Below the pieces are notes generated by a model. It saw only the letters and a list, made by a program, of their open reading frames with translations, made no database searches and was not told where the DNA came from. From assembly GCF_958298935.1 (NCBI RefSeq), contig NC_084943.1:12641001-12705000 (forward strand): 64,000 nucleotides of DNA, read 5' to 3'. Source of the DNA: Phragmites australis. Lineage: Eukaryota; Streptophyta; Magnoliopsida; Poales; Poaceae. This document shows positions 33,903-44,928 of the stretch, piece by piece (the first letter of the stretch is position 1; each line of letters opens with the position of its first letter). A program made the translations under genes and the position numbers.

Positions 33903-36900
33903 ATGCCAAGGGCAGGAAGCAGCCGCCGAGACAAGTCGGGCTCCGACAGCGTGCTGCCGGAGTCGCGCATCGTGAATGAGGAGGGGGTGGAGAAAGTCTG
34001 CAAGCTCATGGTGCCTGCTGGCCAGCGGGAGGCGTCGGTGGTGTCACCGGAGAGCTTTCTGCCCTCCACGGACCGACCGGAGCGGATTGTCATCTTCGTC
34101 TCCTTCGTCGCTGCCGGGCTAGTGCCGCCCTTCTCCACCTTCTTCCTCCAGGTGCTGGACACCTTCGGCATCCAGCTTGTCCACCTGAGTCTGAACTCGG
34201 TGGTGATCCTGGCCATCTTCGCGCACTTCTATGAGATGTTCGTGGGAGTGCCACCGTCGGTGGCCCTGTTCCGGCATTTCTTCATCCTGTGACTGGTCGG
34301 GAAGAAGAGGGGATCCTCCGTCGTGGACGTCGCCGGTTGCTGCAACTTCCGGCTGCGGGACGGGCTCGGCGAGCTCTACATTCCGCAAGTGCTGTGGAGC
34401 AAATGGGAGGACTGGCGCCGAGACTGGGTCTACATCGACGTCAGCCACCATGACTGTCTCACGCTGCCCGAGATGGCGACGGAGCCCCACAGGCTGACCT
34501 GGGAGGTGGCCCCCGTGGAGGATGAGCGCATGCGCCCGGTGCTGAACCGCATCGACAATCTGCGCCGGGCGGGGCTGACCATGGTGATGGTGGTGGCCGA
34601 CTACCTGCGCCGCCGTCTGGCGCCCCTGCAGGAGCGGGCCCGCTTCGCCTGGATGTACAAGGGTCTGAACGACATCACGAGGACCTACATCGGCGCAGAC
34701 GGGGACCTGGAGGACGGAGCGCTGGCGACCTTGCTAAGGGTGGTGACCGGCGTCGATGACCTCACTCGGGCGGTCCTGCCCCGAGAGGAGCTGGTGCTCT
34801 GCTCGGACCCGGGCCGGGTGGCACTGCAAGCGACCCTGCCGGAGTTTGACGCCCAGGGCCTGTTGGACCGTCCGGGGCTATACAAATCCCCGGGGTGAAC
34901 GAAGAGGCGAGCGGCGGGCAGCAGACCGGCGACAAGGATGCCGCGGGCGGTAGGCCATAGACTGGCGGTAGGGACGCCACGGGCGGCAGGCAGCAGGCCG
35001 GCCGTAGAGATGCCACAGGCAGTAGCCATCAGACCGGCGGCAGGGACGCCATAGGTAGCGGAGCGGAGGCCCCAGGAGACAAGGGGAAGCACCCCCGGTC
35101 GTACGTGCCCCAGTCGTCATCCTCGTCGTCGCCGTCGTCTCCATGACAATGGCCGGTGGCAGGCGACGCGAAGGAGGGTGGCCGGGATGGCCAATCATCG
35201 GGCGCGGAGTCCGGGACGGAGGCCAGGTCTAGGGCGCGGGAGCCCGAGGACCAGGGCCGGGCCGGCGGCGCAACAGCTGGCACCCGAACCGACCTGCCGC
35301 CGGAGGCAGGCCCCAAAGCGGCCCCTCAATGGCCTGAGGGCCAGAGCCCTCCACCGAAGAGGAGGAAGGCGAACCCCGGACCAAAGCCGCAGGGCCCCGA
35401 CTTCAGAATCCCCGAGTCCTGGTGGTAGTACCACAGACCGAAGTCCACGTAAGTTCCCTCTCTGTCTCGATCATGTCCGCCCGGCACTAACCTTTTTTGT
35501 TTTCACGCTGCCCAAGTCTCCCGCTCCTGGGCCGAGCGTGTTCGCCCCAAAGCCGAGCGCGCCGGCGGGCCCGGAGCTGAGGGCACCGACCTGCCCTGTG
35601 TCGAGGGCAGCGGCCGCTCCCGAGCAGCCAGCACCGTCCGAGCCCACCCCGAGCATTCCGAGGGCAAAACGAGTCACCGCGGTGGAGGTGGTTGCGGCGA
35701 GGGCGGCCCCGGCGTGGCAGTCGTCGAGGACTCCGAGCGCCTCTGCAGAGAGGGCTCGCAGGGGACCCAGCACCCGGCCACAGTCAAGCCAGGCCCCAGA
35801 ACCCCTCCCAGATGTGCTCGGAAGCGCCCGGGAGGTTATCGAGCGGCTTGAAGTGGCCGTGGCGGCAGAGCGAGCTGAGCTTCACAAGGACCGCGTTGCC
35901 CTGGTTGAAGAGGGAGCGGCTGGAAGAGGTCGGCAAGCTCTTGGAGGCCCGTATCACCTCGGCCCGCACAACCTACAAAAGGTCGATGCGCGCGGTGGCT
36001 GAGGAGCGGGAGGAGTTGGAGGAGGCGCACGATAAGGCTATCGCCGCGCAGCAGAAGGCTAGCCGCATGGAGCGGCAGGCGACCGAGCGCGACCAGGCGT
36101 CCAGGAGGCAGGCCGCGGAGCTGCTCGCTCGGGAGCAGCTGCTCTTGGCTCGGGAAGAGGCGGTCGGCAAGCGCAAGAAGTCCGTGTACTCTGCCCAGGC
36201 GTACTTAGCCCACCGGAACGACGAGTTTGAGCATGGCCGTGTCGAAGTCCTTCATCGGGAAGAGGAGGTCGCGATCCGTGTGACCGACTTCGAGATAACG
36301 GCGATGGCTCAGGATGCCCGGGAGGAGCAAATTGCACGGCGCGAGGTGGAGGCCGCGTCGGCATCGTCGGTCCTCACTGCCCGGGAGGAGCAGGCCGCCA
36401 AGTGGCAGGCCGACCTGGCCACCTGAGAGTGGGCCGTTGCGGCCTTGGCCGAGCAGCTGAAGTGGGCACAAGCCGAGGCCTCAGCCACTAGGGTCATCCG
36501 TGCCGACACAGCCGATGGTATCAGCCTCGAGGAATGGCTGCAGATCGCGAAGGACGACCTCGAGACCATCATGGCCGAGCAGACCAACGTGAAGCTAATG
36601 ATGCGAGACATCCTTCATCAGGCGCGGAAGTCCGTGAAGGTAGCTGGGCTCGGGCACGTCAACATGGGCGAGAAGGGGCTGGACAAAGAGACGATCGGCC
36701 ACAGGGCGAGTCCTAGGCTTCGAAGAGATCGCGCGGCACCTCAAGGCTCTTTCGAAGGCTGTCCAGGAGCTGGCGTCCTAGGAGGGGCGTGCTCTGGCCC
36801 AGGCAGTGGCCGAGCACGTTCTCGCTTGCTACTGTAGTCGTGACCCTACCTTCTCGCTGGAGCCGGTCCGGTAGGGAGTGGTCAAGGCTGAGGAAGCGGC

Positions 36901-37017
36901 TACCCGGGAAGCTGTTCGGGGTGTTGCCACTGAGGTGGCAGCGTGCTTTACGTGGGAGCCACTGTCGGAACCGAGCAGCAGCGACGCGTCCTCGCCCCCG
37001 TCGGAGCCTACGGATTA
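33903..37017 (+). pseudogene. Opposite-strand accessory ORF of the Tat-type element (Transposase_28-like)
   Basis: This ORF runs against gag-pol, between pol and the 3' LTR. The start MPRAGSSRRDKSGSD at 33903 is followed by the domain annotated as putative gypsy-type transposon (PF04195-like): FVAAGLVPPFSTFFLQVL, LSLNSVVILAIFAHFYEM, VGVPPSVALFRHFF. A TGA at 34290-34292 interrupts it. The frame then continues (VDVAGCCNFRLRDG to 34898). A region of about 12-codon repeats (34914-35055; TGGRDATGG type) and a Pro/Ala-rich middle follow. The C-terminus is a long coiled coil (about 35850-36620; EEREELEEAHDKAIAAQQKA) with frameshifts near 35910 and a stop at 36424. The frame ends near 37017, before an AT-rich 3' end. 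Antisense ORFs in this place are known in Grande-like elements; their role is unknown. Confidence 0.8.
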
Positions 37018-38679
37018 GCTTAGATTTTTTGTTTTTTTTAATGTTGTAAATATGGGAGTGATCCCCTCCAGAATGGTTCTTTTTGAAATATAATAGAAGC
37101 CTTTCTTTTGGGATCGAAACTCCATCGTGCTTGTCTTGATGCTGTTTGCTTTTCACTTGATGTCCCGAGAAGTACTTACCCGGACCAAGCCCGGCCTACC
37201 TTCCCCGAGAGTGAAGTCGCCCTGACCACTCATCGTACGAGTAGTGGGACCACTCGAGCGTCCAGCCCCTGAGCCCTCGCGAGTCCGCAGCTGCTAAGTC
37301 AAGAGAGACAGACATGAACTTCCTTGCTCGAGAGATAAGTCCATCCAGCACGGAGCACGCCACGACTAGTGAACACTTTTCCACTCTGCGACCTCTCAAA
37401 CAAGCAAACCAGTGACACGTGCGGGCGGAAATGCGACCAAAAGTCCCAACGGTTTGGCGGTGTCTGGGGTAGGACTGACCAGACCGAGCACCGACAGTCC
37501 GCCCCTGGGGTCTAGGCGGTCCCGATCACTCTTTGCTCAAGCGGTAGGATTACTCGAGAACCCTAGAGACTCGGGTAGTGCCCGGGGTACTACCAAGCTG
37601 GCCGGACACCACGGCCACCATAAGGGACCTCGGTCAGCCATCGCTGTTTGTACAGTACACCTGACTACTGTCTGTTTCTGTCGTTCCGAAAAAAGCGAGC
37701 ACGTGGCCAGGGTTTTGTGCGCGAGGAGACCATCTCGCCGAACAGATTAGAATGCGAGGGTCCCAAGGATAACTCGGGAACAATAGTTTATTGCGTATTG
37801 CATGAAAGGAAAATTCATATGACTTCAGCTACTCACCGGACAGCTGTCAGCCTTTCGACCGACTGATCCAGGAGGCGGGTAGACGCCTTGAGCTCGGGGC
37901 GCTCGGGGACGTTGGTTCCCTCGCACTGGAAAACAGGTGAGAGAGCCAGGGGCTAGGCGGTCCCAACCACTCATGCCTGAGTGGTAGGATTATGCAAGGA
38001 CCCTATAGGCTCGAGCAACGCCCTGGGCACTGAGGCCCTTGCGGTCGGGCTACTGTGTTCTTGATCATTGATCTGCAAGCTTAAGAAAATAGGAAAAGAC
38101 TCTTTGTTTGGTGCGCTCTGTTAGTGCGGTACTCATTATAGACTACTCTCGTTTTTGACCCGAGACCTCTTGAATACTCGGACCAGTGAAGTGTACAGAC
38201 AGAGGCATAACCAAGAGGTCCGATGGTTCGGTGGTGCTTGGGGTAGGACTGGCCAGATCAAGCACCGATAGCCCGCCCCTGGGGTCTAGGCGGTCCCGAC
38301 CACTCTTTGCTCAATCGGTAGGATTACTCGAGAACCCTAGAGGCTCGGTGATGCTCGGGGCACTGCCATGCAACCGGACACCAGAACCTAGCACAACAGA
38401 CTTAAGTCAGTAGCTACTGCCTACGCGCATACCGACCGGGATTCGTTTTTATCAACGGGAAAAATGAGAGAGCATGTTTTCTCGCACAATCGAGCATCTC
38501 ACCAAACAGATTAAACATATGGATTCCAGAGAGAAAAAACTAATAAGAGTGTATATTGACAATTTTGTACAGAAGTGGTAACTTACATGGTGGGTGGCAG
38601 CCCCCGACCAACTTGTGCGGGGGGACCCCCGACCTGGTTGGCCTGAGTACAAACATGTCTGTCTAGGGATAGAATTTGC
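37018..38679. repeat. Repeat-rich spacer between the antisense ORF and pol
   Basis: Untranslated sequence between two converging ORFs. A block of about 200 bp recurs at about 37385-37620 and 38165-38400 (offset near 776 bp), with a shorter copy at about 37930-38030. All share an aggcggtcccgaccactc-type core followed by gtaggatta. No ORF is convincing. Confidence 0.7.
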
Positions 38680-40299
38680 GCAGATGCTCGATGTTCCACG
38701 CGTTTGGGAACGACTACCCGCCCTCCGCGGCCAGTTGGAACGAGCCTTGTCGCGGGACACCGATCACGGTGAAGGGGCCTTCCCACATAGGGGACAGTTT
38801 ATTCTTTCCTTCGCGCAATTGAGCGCGTCGGAGAACTAGATCCCCAATCTCGAGTGACCAGGCCCGGATGTGACGCTGATGATAACGCCACAGGCTCTGC
38901 TAGTATCTAGCTACTCGGACGGTGGTTCATCGTCGGCACTCCTCCAAGTGGTCGACGTCGTCGCGTCTTCGCTGTTCCTGTTCGCCTTCTGAGTAGGCAT
39001 TCACTCGAGGGGAGCCAAGAGTGAGCTCGAAGGGGATGACCGTCTCAACGCCGTACATGAGGAAGAAAGGAGTCTCCCCGGTGGCGCGGCTTGGCGTGGT
39101 CCGGTTGGCCCATAACACAGCAGGCAGCTTGTCGATCCATTCTTTCCCGTGCTTTGCGAGCACGTCGTAGGTCCGGGTTTTGAGCCCCTTCAGTATCTCA
39201 GCATTTGCACGCTCGACCTGCCCATTGCTTTGAGGATGAGCAACAGAGGTGATGCAGAGCTTGATGCCGAGGTCCTCGCAGTAGTCCCTAAACAGGGCAA
39301 TTGTGAACTGGGTGCCATTGTCGGTGATGATTCTGTTCGGCATGCCAAAGCGAATTGTGATACCGCGGATGAATTGAAGAGCCATGTTCTTGGTAACCTT
39401 GATAACTGGGACCGCCTCCGGCCACTTGGTGAACTTGTCGATGGCGACGTAGAGATACTCATAGCTCCTAATTGCTCAGGGGAATGGACCCATGATGTCT
39501 AGCCCCCAGACCACGAAGGGCCATGACAGGGGGATGGTATGGAGAGTCTGAGCTGGCTGGTGAGTATGCTTTGCATGGAACTGGCATGCCCTGCAGCGCC
39601 GAACCTACTCGGAAGCATCCTGGAGAGCTGTAGGCCAGTAGAAACCTTGCCGGAAGGCCTTCCCGACCAGCGTGCAGAATGATGCATGGCCACCGCACTC
39701 GCCCTCGTGGATCTCAGTGAGAAGCTCATTGCCTTCTGCCCGGGTGATGCATTTCAGGAGGACACCGTCCGTGCCGCACCGATAGAGATCCCCATCTACT
39801 ATGGCATAGCGTTTGGACCGCCATGCAATCCTCTCGGCAGAGGCATCATCCCCGGGAAGGATATTTTCTTTCAAATACCCTCGGATCTCGTTAATCCATG
39901 AGGCATCTTGAGAACCACCGGCAAGCGCAGCGCACTCACCGGGCGGTGGCACCCTGACGGGACTTCCCACTGAGGGTGCCGCCTGGGTTCCCTCAACTAG
40001 GCTCGAGGGTTCCCCTTCGCCCTGGTCGGCAGGCAGGACGGATGGCCGTGTGAGCCTTTCTTCAAAGGCCCCGGCTGGGACGAGTGCCCGAGAAGAGGCC
40101 AGGCGAGAGAGGTCATTGGCCAGTGCGATGTCACGGCGAGATATGTACCGCAGCTCCAGGCCGTCGAAGTGCCTCTCCAGCCTCCTGACTTCCGCCATGT
40201 ACGCCGCCATCTGAGGATCCGTGCACTGGTATTCTTTGGACACTTGGTTGACCACCAGCTGGGAGTCTCCCTTGACTAGCAGGCGATGAATCCTGAGGC
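38680..40299 (-). pseudogene. pol: Tat-type pol: RNase H-like end and integrase
   Basis: The part on the low-coordinate side of the family B solo LTR starts GLRIHRLLVKGDSQLVVNQV (second RNase H-like domain). It continues through YISRRDIALANDLSRLAS, the integrase finger (HEGECGGHAS, CRACQFH), the core (WGLDIMGPFP, IITDNGTQF, HPQSNGQVERANAE) and a C-terminal WEGPFTV block near 38790. In-frame stops lie at about 39602 (before VRRCRACQ), after MGPFP and in the C-terminal block, so integrase is dead in this copy. The last recognisable residues are near 38680. Confidence 0.85.
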
Positions 40300-40304
40300 C
40301 CACC

Positions 40305-43300
40305 TGTCATGGCCCAGAATTTCCAAAACATATAATTAAGTGCTAATGGACGTCATTAGCATCATTTGCTTGGTTTTGAGCAATTTTAGGCATGCAATTT
40401 TTAATTAAATAAATTGTAAAAATCAATATTAGTTGATGCGTTGTTAAGCAACTCACCATATTTCTATACAACATAGGGTTGGAAACAATTTTAGAAATTA
40501 GTAGGTGCCTAGAGGAGAATATCAATGAATTTTCCCAAATTTTTGGGAATTATTTTAAAGGTATAAAAATTAACACAAGTTAGAAAAGCTTGCCTATTTG
40601 GAGAATTTTCATTTGAATTTGGTGCAAGCTTTTTGGGTCAAACAAGGTAAAATGGATTGTTCATGATTTATAGAAGCCAACAAAATTTGTTCCACAATTT
40701 TTAGACCACAGTAAGGCCTCCACCTTGATAACCAAAGTAGTGAAGATATTTTTGCCTGGCGGTTACTGTTCATCGGCCCCACCTGTCATCCCCTTCGCTC
40801 AGGCAGCCTCTGCTTCCCCTTCTCCCGCTCTCACAGAGCAAGGCGGCGCCGCAAATCTTGACTTCGGTGGCCAGGCCACGTTGCCGGAAGCCGAGCACAG
40901 CGCCGTGTCCTTATCTTCCCCTCCCCGCCCTCTTCTCTCTCTCTCTCTCTCTGCTCCTTCTCTCGCGCGGCTGGAAATCAAAGCGCAGAGCACGCACTGG
41001 CCGCCGGCCAAATCACCGCGCCGCCGGTGTTTTCCGCCGAGCCCGAGCAAGGTAGAGCACAGAGGGAGGTCGCCAAAGCCCTCCTCCGCCGTTTCCCCTC
41101 CTTCCCCGGTTGTTTCCCGCAAGGATTGAAGCCGTCCGCGCCTTATTCTCCAACGGCGGCAGCCGAGCTCCGCCGTCCTCCGTCGACCCGCCACGTCCTC
41201 ACTTCTCCGGCCCAACCGACTGCACGGTGAGCTTCCCCGTGCTCCTGTACACCTTATGCGCGCGCCGTTTTCTCTCTGCCCCGTCGCCGGCGCGGTGTTC
41301 CGCGGTGGTTGAATCGCCGCCGCCTCCCCACGCACGCCGCCGGTCGGGCCGCCATCGAGCTCGTCGGTCGGGAAGCGAGTCGTTAGCTCTACGCCCTCAC
41401 ATAGAACGTATTGGTGTGCTCGGCCGGGCTTATTGCGTCGCCGTTCGCCGTCAGCGTGTCAAAGCCGTGCCGCCGCCGTGCTGGTTTTGCCCTCGCCGCC
41501 GCTCGCCGTGCTCCGGCCGTCGCCGGCGTCGACGTGTGCCCCCACTGTGATCGCGTGCTCGCGCTAATGCCGTTTTTTGCCCTCGGCCAAGCCGTGCAGG
41601 CTGCCGCTCGCCGCCGGCAGCCACCGCAAGAGCCGCCGGCCGTCCTCCAGTGGCGCGCGCGCAGCTGCCGTGGCCGATTTTGACTTCGGTCAAGGGAGCC
41701 GGCCCCACCGGTCAGTAGCTGGGGCTGGGCCGGTGTCGGTAGAAAAAGGCGTGGGCCCATTTGAATATTAGAGAAAAATCGGAAAATGCGAAATTGGATA
41801 TTTGTTTAATTGGTAAATCGGCTGATAGCTTGTATAATGCGTAGAAAAATGTATATAACTCCAAAATTCATGAAACCAGTTTTGTTAGGCTTATATGATC
41901 ATTATCTACATTTTAAAAATACCAGCAGCCATGAAATGTGTTCTGGGAATTATTGAATAAATGAAGCATGTTTAAGCTTTGATAATTCATAATTAAATCT
42001 TGGTAGCTCCAAAATTGATGAATCCAATTTTGTGAATCTTGCTAAATTGTTTCCTGATCAGTAAAATATACACCCTCATGTTAAGCATAATTAACTTTCC
42101 AGTTTGGTTTAAGCTTTGGTTTATGCTTTAAAGTATTTCAGGAAATGTTTAAATGGTTAACGCTAATTGCAATTAGGAAATATTTGATGTTTTAAGCGCA
42201 AGGCATAATGCATGTCACCTCCGTTGTTGCATGGCTTTCATACTCATCATTGCACGCGATTATTCTTTTAGGGAACTTCGACCCGGCGAACGAGGCTGTA
42301 CCCGGAGGTTCCCGCAGTGGTGATCGTGACTCGGGTAGCTGTGAGCAGCAGCTAGGGCAGCAAGGCAAGCATCTATCATATTGCACCGTGTCTACTTGAA
42401 AATCGAATATGTTATCTACGCTTATGTATACATTGCATGTGTCGGGTTCCGAGTTGGGTAGAACCTATGCCTATGCATTCTTCCATTTCGGTCACGTGTC
42501 ATGAGTTATTCCATTGGAGCCTAGTGGTGTCGTCGCGGTCTAATTTTAGTTCGCTATGCTTAGTGGTACTTAGGCTTTCCGGTAGAAGTCGACGACGGCG
42601 TCCACCGTTGTCGCGAGCCTAGGACTTATTACTTGTTCACACTTATGGTTGTGTTGATGATGAGTCGGTTTGGTGAGTGGTGAGTTGAGACGAGGTGTGG
42701 GCGGTGTTAGGGGTGTCATCTGCTCACGAGGAGTCCTCAGGCAGTTCGGGGAGGGAACCCGGACACCGTAGATCGCTTGCACCGGTTAAGCACCGATCAT
42801 CGGTGTAGTCGGCTTTAGCACATACCTTACTCACCACATGCTGATATAATGGTAGGCGAGCCGATTACCTTCGCAGACGTGGTCATGTGGGCCTCGTCAT
42901 AGACGGTGTGAGTCCGGTTTGAGTCCGGGCTTTTAGCGGTATTAGTTTGCTCGAGGAGTAGTTCTAATACCGTCTCGCCGAGCTATGGTTGATCCACATG
43001 GTTGGGCCTGGTTGGGAAAGGTTGTCACGGGTACCCCCTTGTGCGCATCTTAGCGGGTGGCACAAGCCGTATGGTCCCTGTGTCGTGTGGGTCCAGGAGT
43101 ATCCCCCTGCAGGGTGTATAATCAGTTCGAACTGCCGCGCTCTCGGTCATGAGCATCGCTATTGCTTATCTCCACCGAGCGACCATATTTTGGTCGTAGA
43201 GTTTCGATGTGGGTTGTGGCATGGTTGGATTGGGTGGTTTGGTCGGTTTGTGGTCAGTGATTTGGTGGTATTGGTTTACTTTTATACACTTGTTGTTTAC

Positions 43301-43950
43301 ATATCTGTTATGGTCAGTTGGTTGGCAGGGTTTGAGTTGGTGGTTGGTTAAGTTAGTTGCTTACACCTAGAGTCTAGGTTGCTTACCGCTTAATGAACTT
43401 AAACATGTCTTAATCCTTGCTACAGCTTTAAATGCATGATCCTTGGAGTCGAGAATATATATATACTCATACTGTGTCAGACTTGCTAGTACCTTCGTAC
43501 TAAGGGTGCTGCCCTTAAGTTGCTTTCAGGTTCACAGGTCGGCGAGGAAGAGGCAGTTTTCGGCTACTTTTTGCCTGCCGATCCGGGTGGCGGGCAGGGG
43601 TAGCACATTCTACTCCAAACTCCGGCGCTTTTGGTATGGAGCCTAAGGGCATCCGGCTTCATACTCTTTTGTTGTATAGGTTTCTCTTCCGCTGCGTAGT
43701 TGTTGTTGTTCCTCTTTTGTTGTAAATTGTGTAAGCAGTTGCATGTTTAATAATTGTAATTCAGTTTAATTACTTGCTCTCTATTAAACTGTGTTGGGAT
43801 ATTTGAGTTGGAAGGCATGTGTTCCGATCCTGGGCACAAAACACGTGCCGGGACTACCGGAATGGTATTCTGATTAATCGTCGAGGTTGTAATTATGAAT
43901 AATGATCCTCCTGATGATTAATTAGAATTCCATTTGGACGGTTCCTCACA
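40305..43950 (+). mobile_element. Solo LTR, family B (Tekay-type), inside Tat pol
   Basis: A 3646 bp LTR starts TGTCATGGCC and ends GGTTCCTCACA, flanked by a perfect 5 bp duplication CCACC (40300-40304 and 43951-43955). Removing it joins the RNase H-like frame ...LITGLRDAV to GLRIHRLL. It has no internal element sequence, so it is the product of recombination between the LTRs of a full element. Homologous copies form the outer part of the hybrid LTR (11947-14167) and the fragment at 55491-57946. A CT dinucleotide run lies near 40935-40952. Confidence 0.9.
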
Positions 43951-43955
43951 CCACC

Positions 43956-44928
43956 GCATCTCGGAGGCCAGTGATGAGGCCCTCATACTCCGCCATGTTG
44001 TTGGTTGCTCGGAAATGCAGCTGCACGACGTACCGGAGTACTGCACCGGATGGGGAGGTGAGAACCACTTTAGCCCCCGCGCCTTTCAGCGTGAGGGAGC
44101 CGTCGAAGTGCATGACCCAGTACCCGTGCCCATCCTGCTTGGGGTACGCGGAAATTTCTTTGTTGTTGATCTCGGGGACCAGTGTCCACTATGCCACAAA
44201 GTCAGACAGGGCCTGGCTTTTGATTGCCTGGTGGCTGACGAAGTGCAGATCAAACTCCGCCAGCTCCACTGCCCACTTGACGATGTGCCCAGTGCCTTCT
44301 CGGTTCCGGAGGATTGGCCCCAATGGATATGTAGTTACCACCGAGACCTTTTGCGCCTGGAAGTAGTGGCGCAGCTTCTAAGAAGCGATGAGCATAGCAT
44401 AAAGCATCTTCTAGGCTTGGGGATACCATGTCTTGGCGTCTCGGAGGACTTCACTGATGAAGTACACCGATCGCTGTATACGGCGGGCCCGGACTAAGGC
44501 CTCGCCCGAGGGCTTGTCACAGCCCCCAAGCCCGGCACAGTGGTCGGGGCCGGCCGAGTGCTCGGACTCGACTCCCTGGTTGGGAGGAGCCGTGGTCTCG
44601 GGCTCGACTCCCTGGTTGGGAGGAGCCGTGGTCTCGGGCTCGACTCCCTGCTCGGGAGGAGCCCCGAGAACTAAAGGCTGCTTGGGGGCGGCCGGGAGCT
44701 AGGACCCGGCATCTTGCCCCGAGCACTCATCACACTCTATCACCAGTACCATGCTCACGACTTGAGGAGTGGCCGAGATGTAGAGTAATAAAGGTTCGCC
44801 CTCGGAGGGGGCCACCAGTATGGGTGGTGAGGTAAGATATTTCTTCAAGTCTTGGAAGGCCTACTCGGCCTCCGGCGTCGAGTCAAAGTGACCAGTCTTC
44901 TTCAGAAGTTTGAAGAGAGGGAGCCCTC
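43956..44928 (-). pseudogene. pol: Tat-type pol: RNase H region between the two solo LTRs
   Basis: From the high end, GLPLFKLLKKTGHFDS and the AFQDLKKYLTSPPILVAP block mark the RT/RNase H connection. LLLYISATPQVVSMVLV follows; at the low end NMAEYEGLITGLRDAV opens the second RNase H-like domain. In between is a Pro/Glu-rich linker with a 36 bp tandem repeat (44561-44668, three copies, 12 residues each). Several stops are present. Confidence 0.82.
44561..44668 (-). repeat. 36 bp tandem repeat inside the RNase H linker
   Basis: Three consecutive 36 bp units; the first two are nearly identical and the third diverges at its end. On the coding strand two units read PPNQGVEPETTA. It keeps the reading frame. 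Confidence 0.85.

Noticed and set aside
37412..37866. Plus-strand ORFs in the Tat spacer
   Set aside because: They fall in the repeated spacer block and are not kept in the second copy near 38200.
40725..41771. Cluster of Pro/Arg-rich ORFs resembling a gene start
   Set aside because: The stretch is inside the family B solo LTR; composition is GC-rich LTR sequence without any domain.
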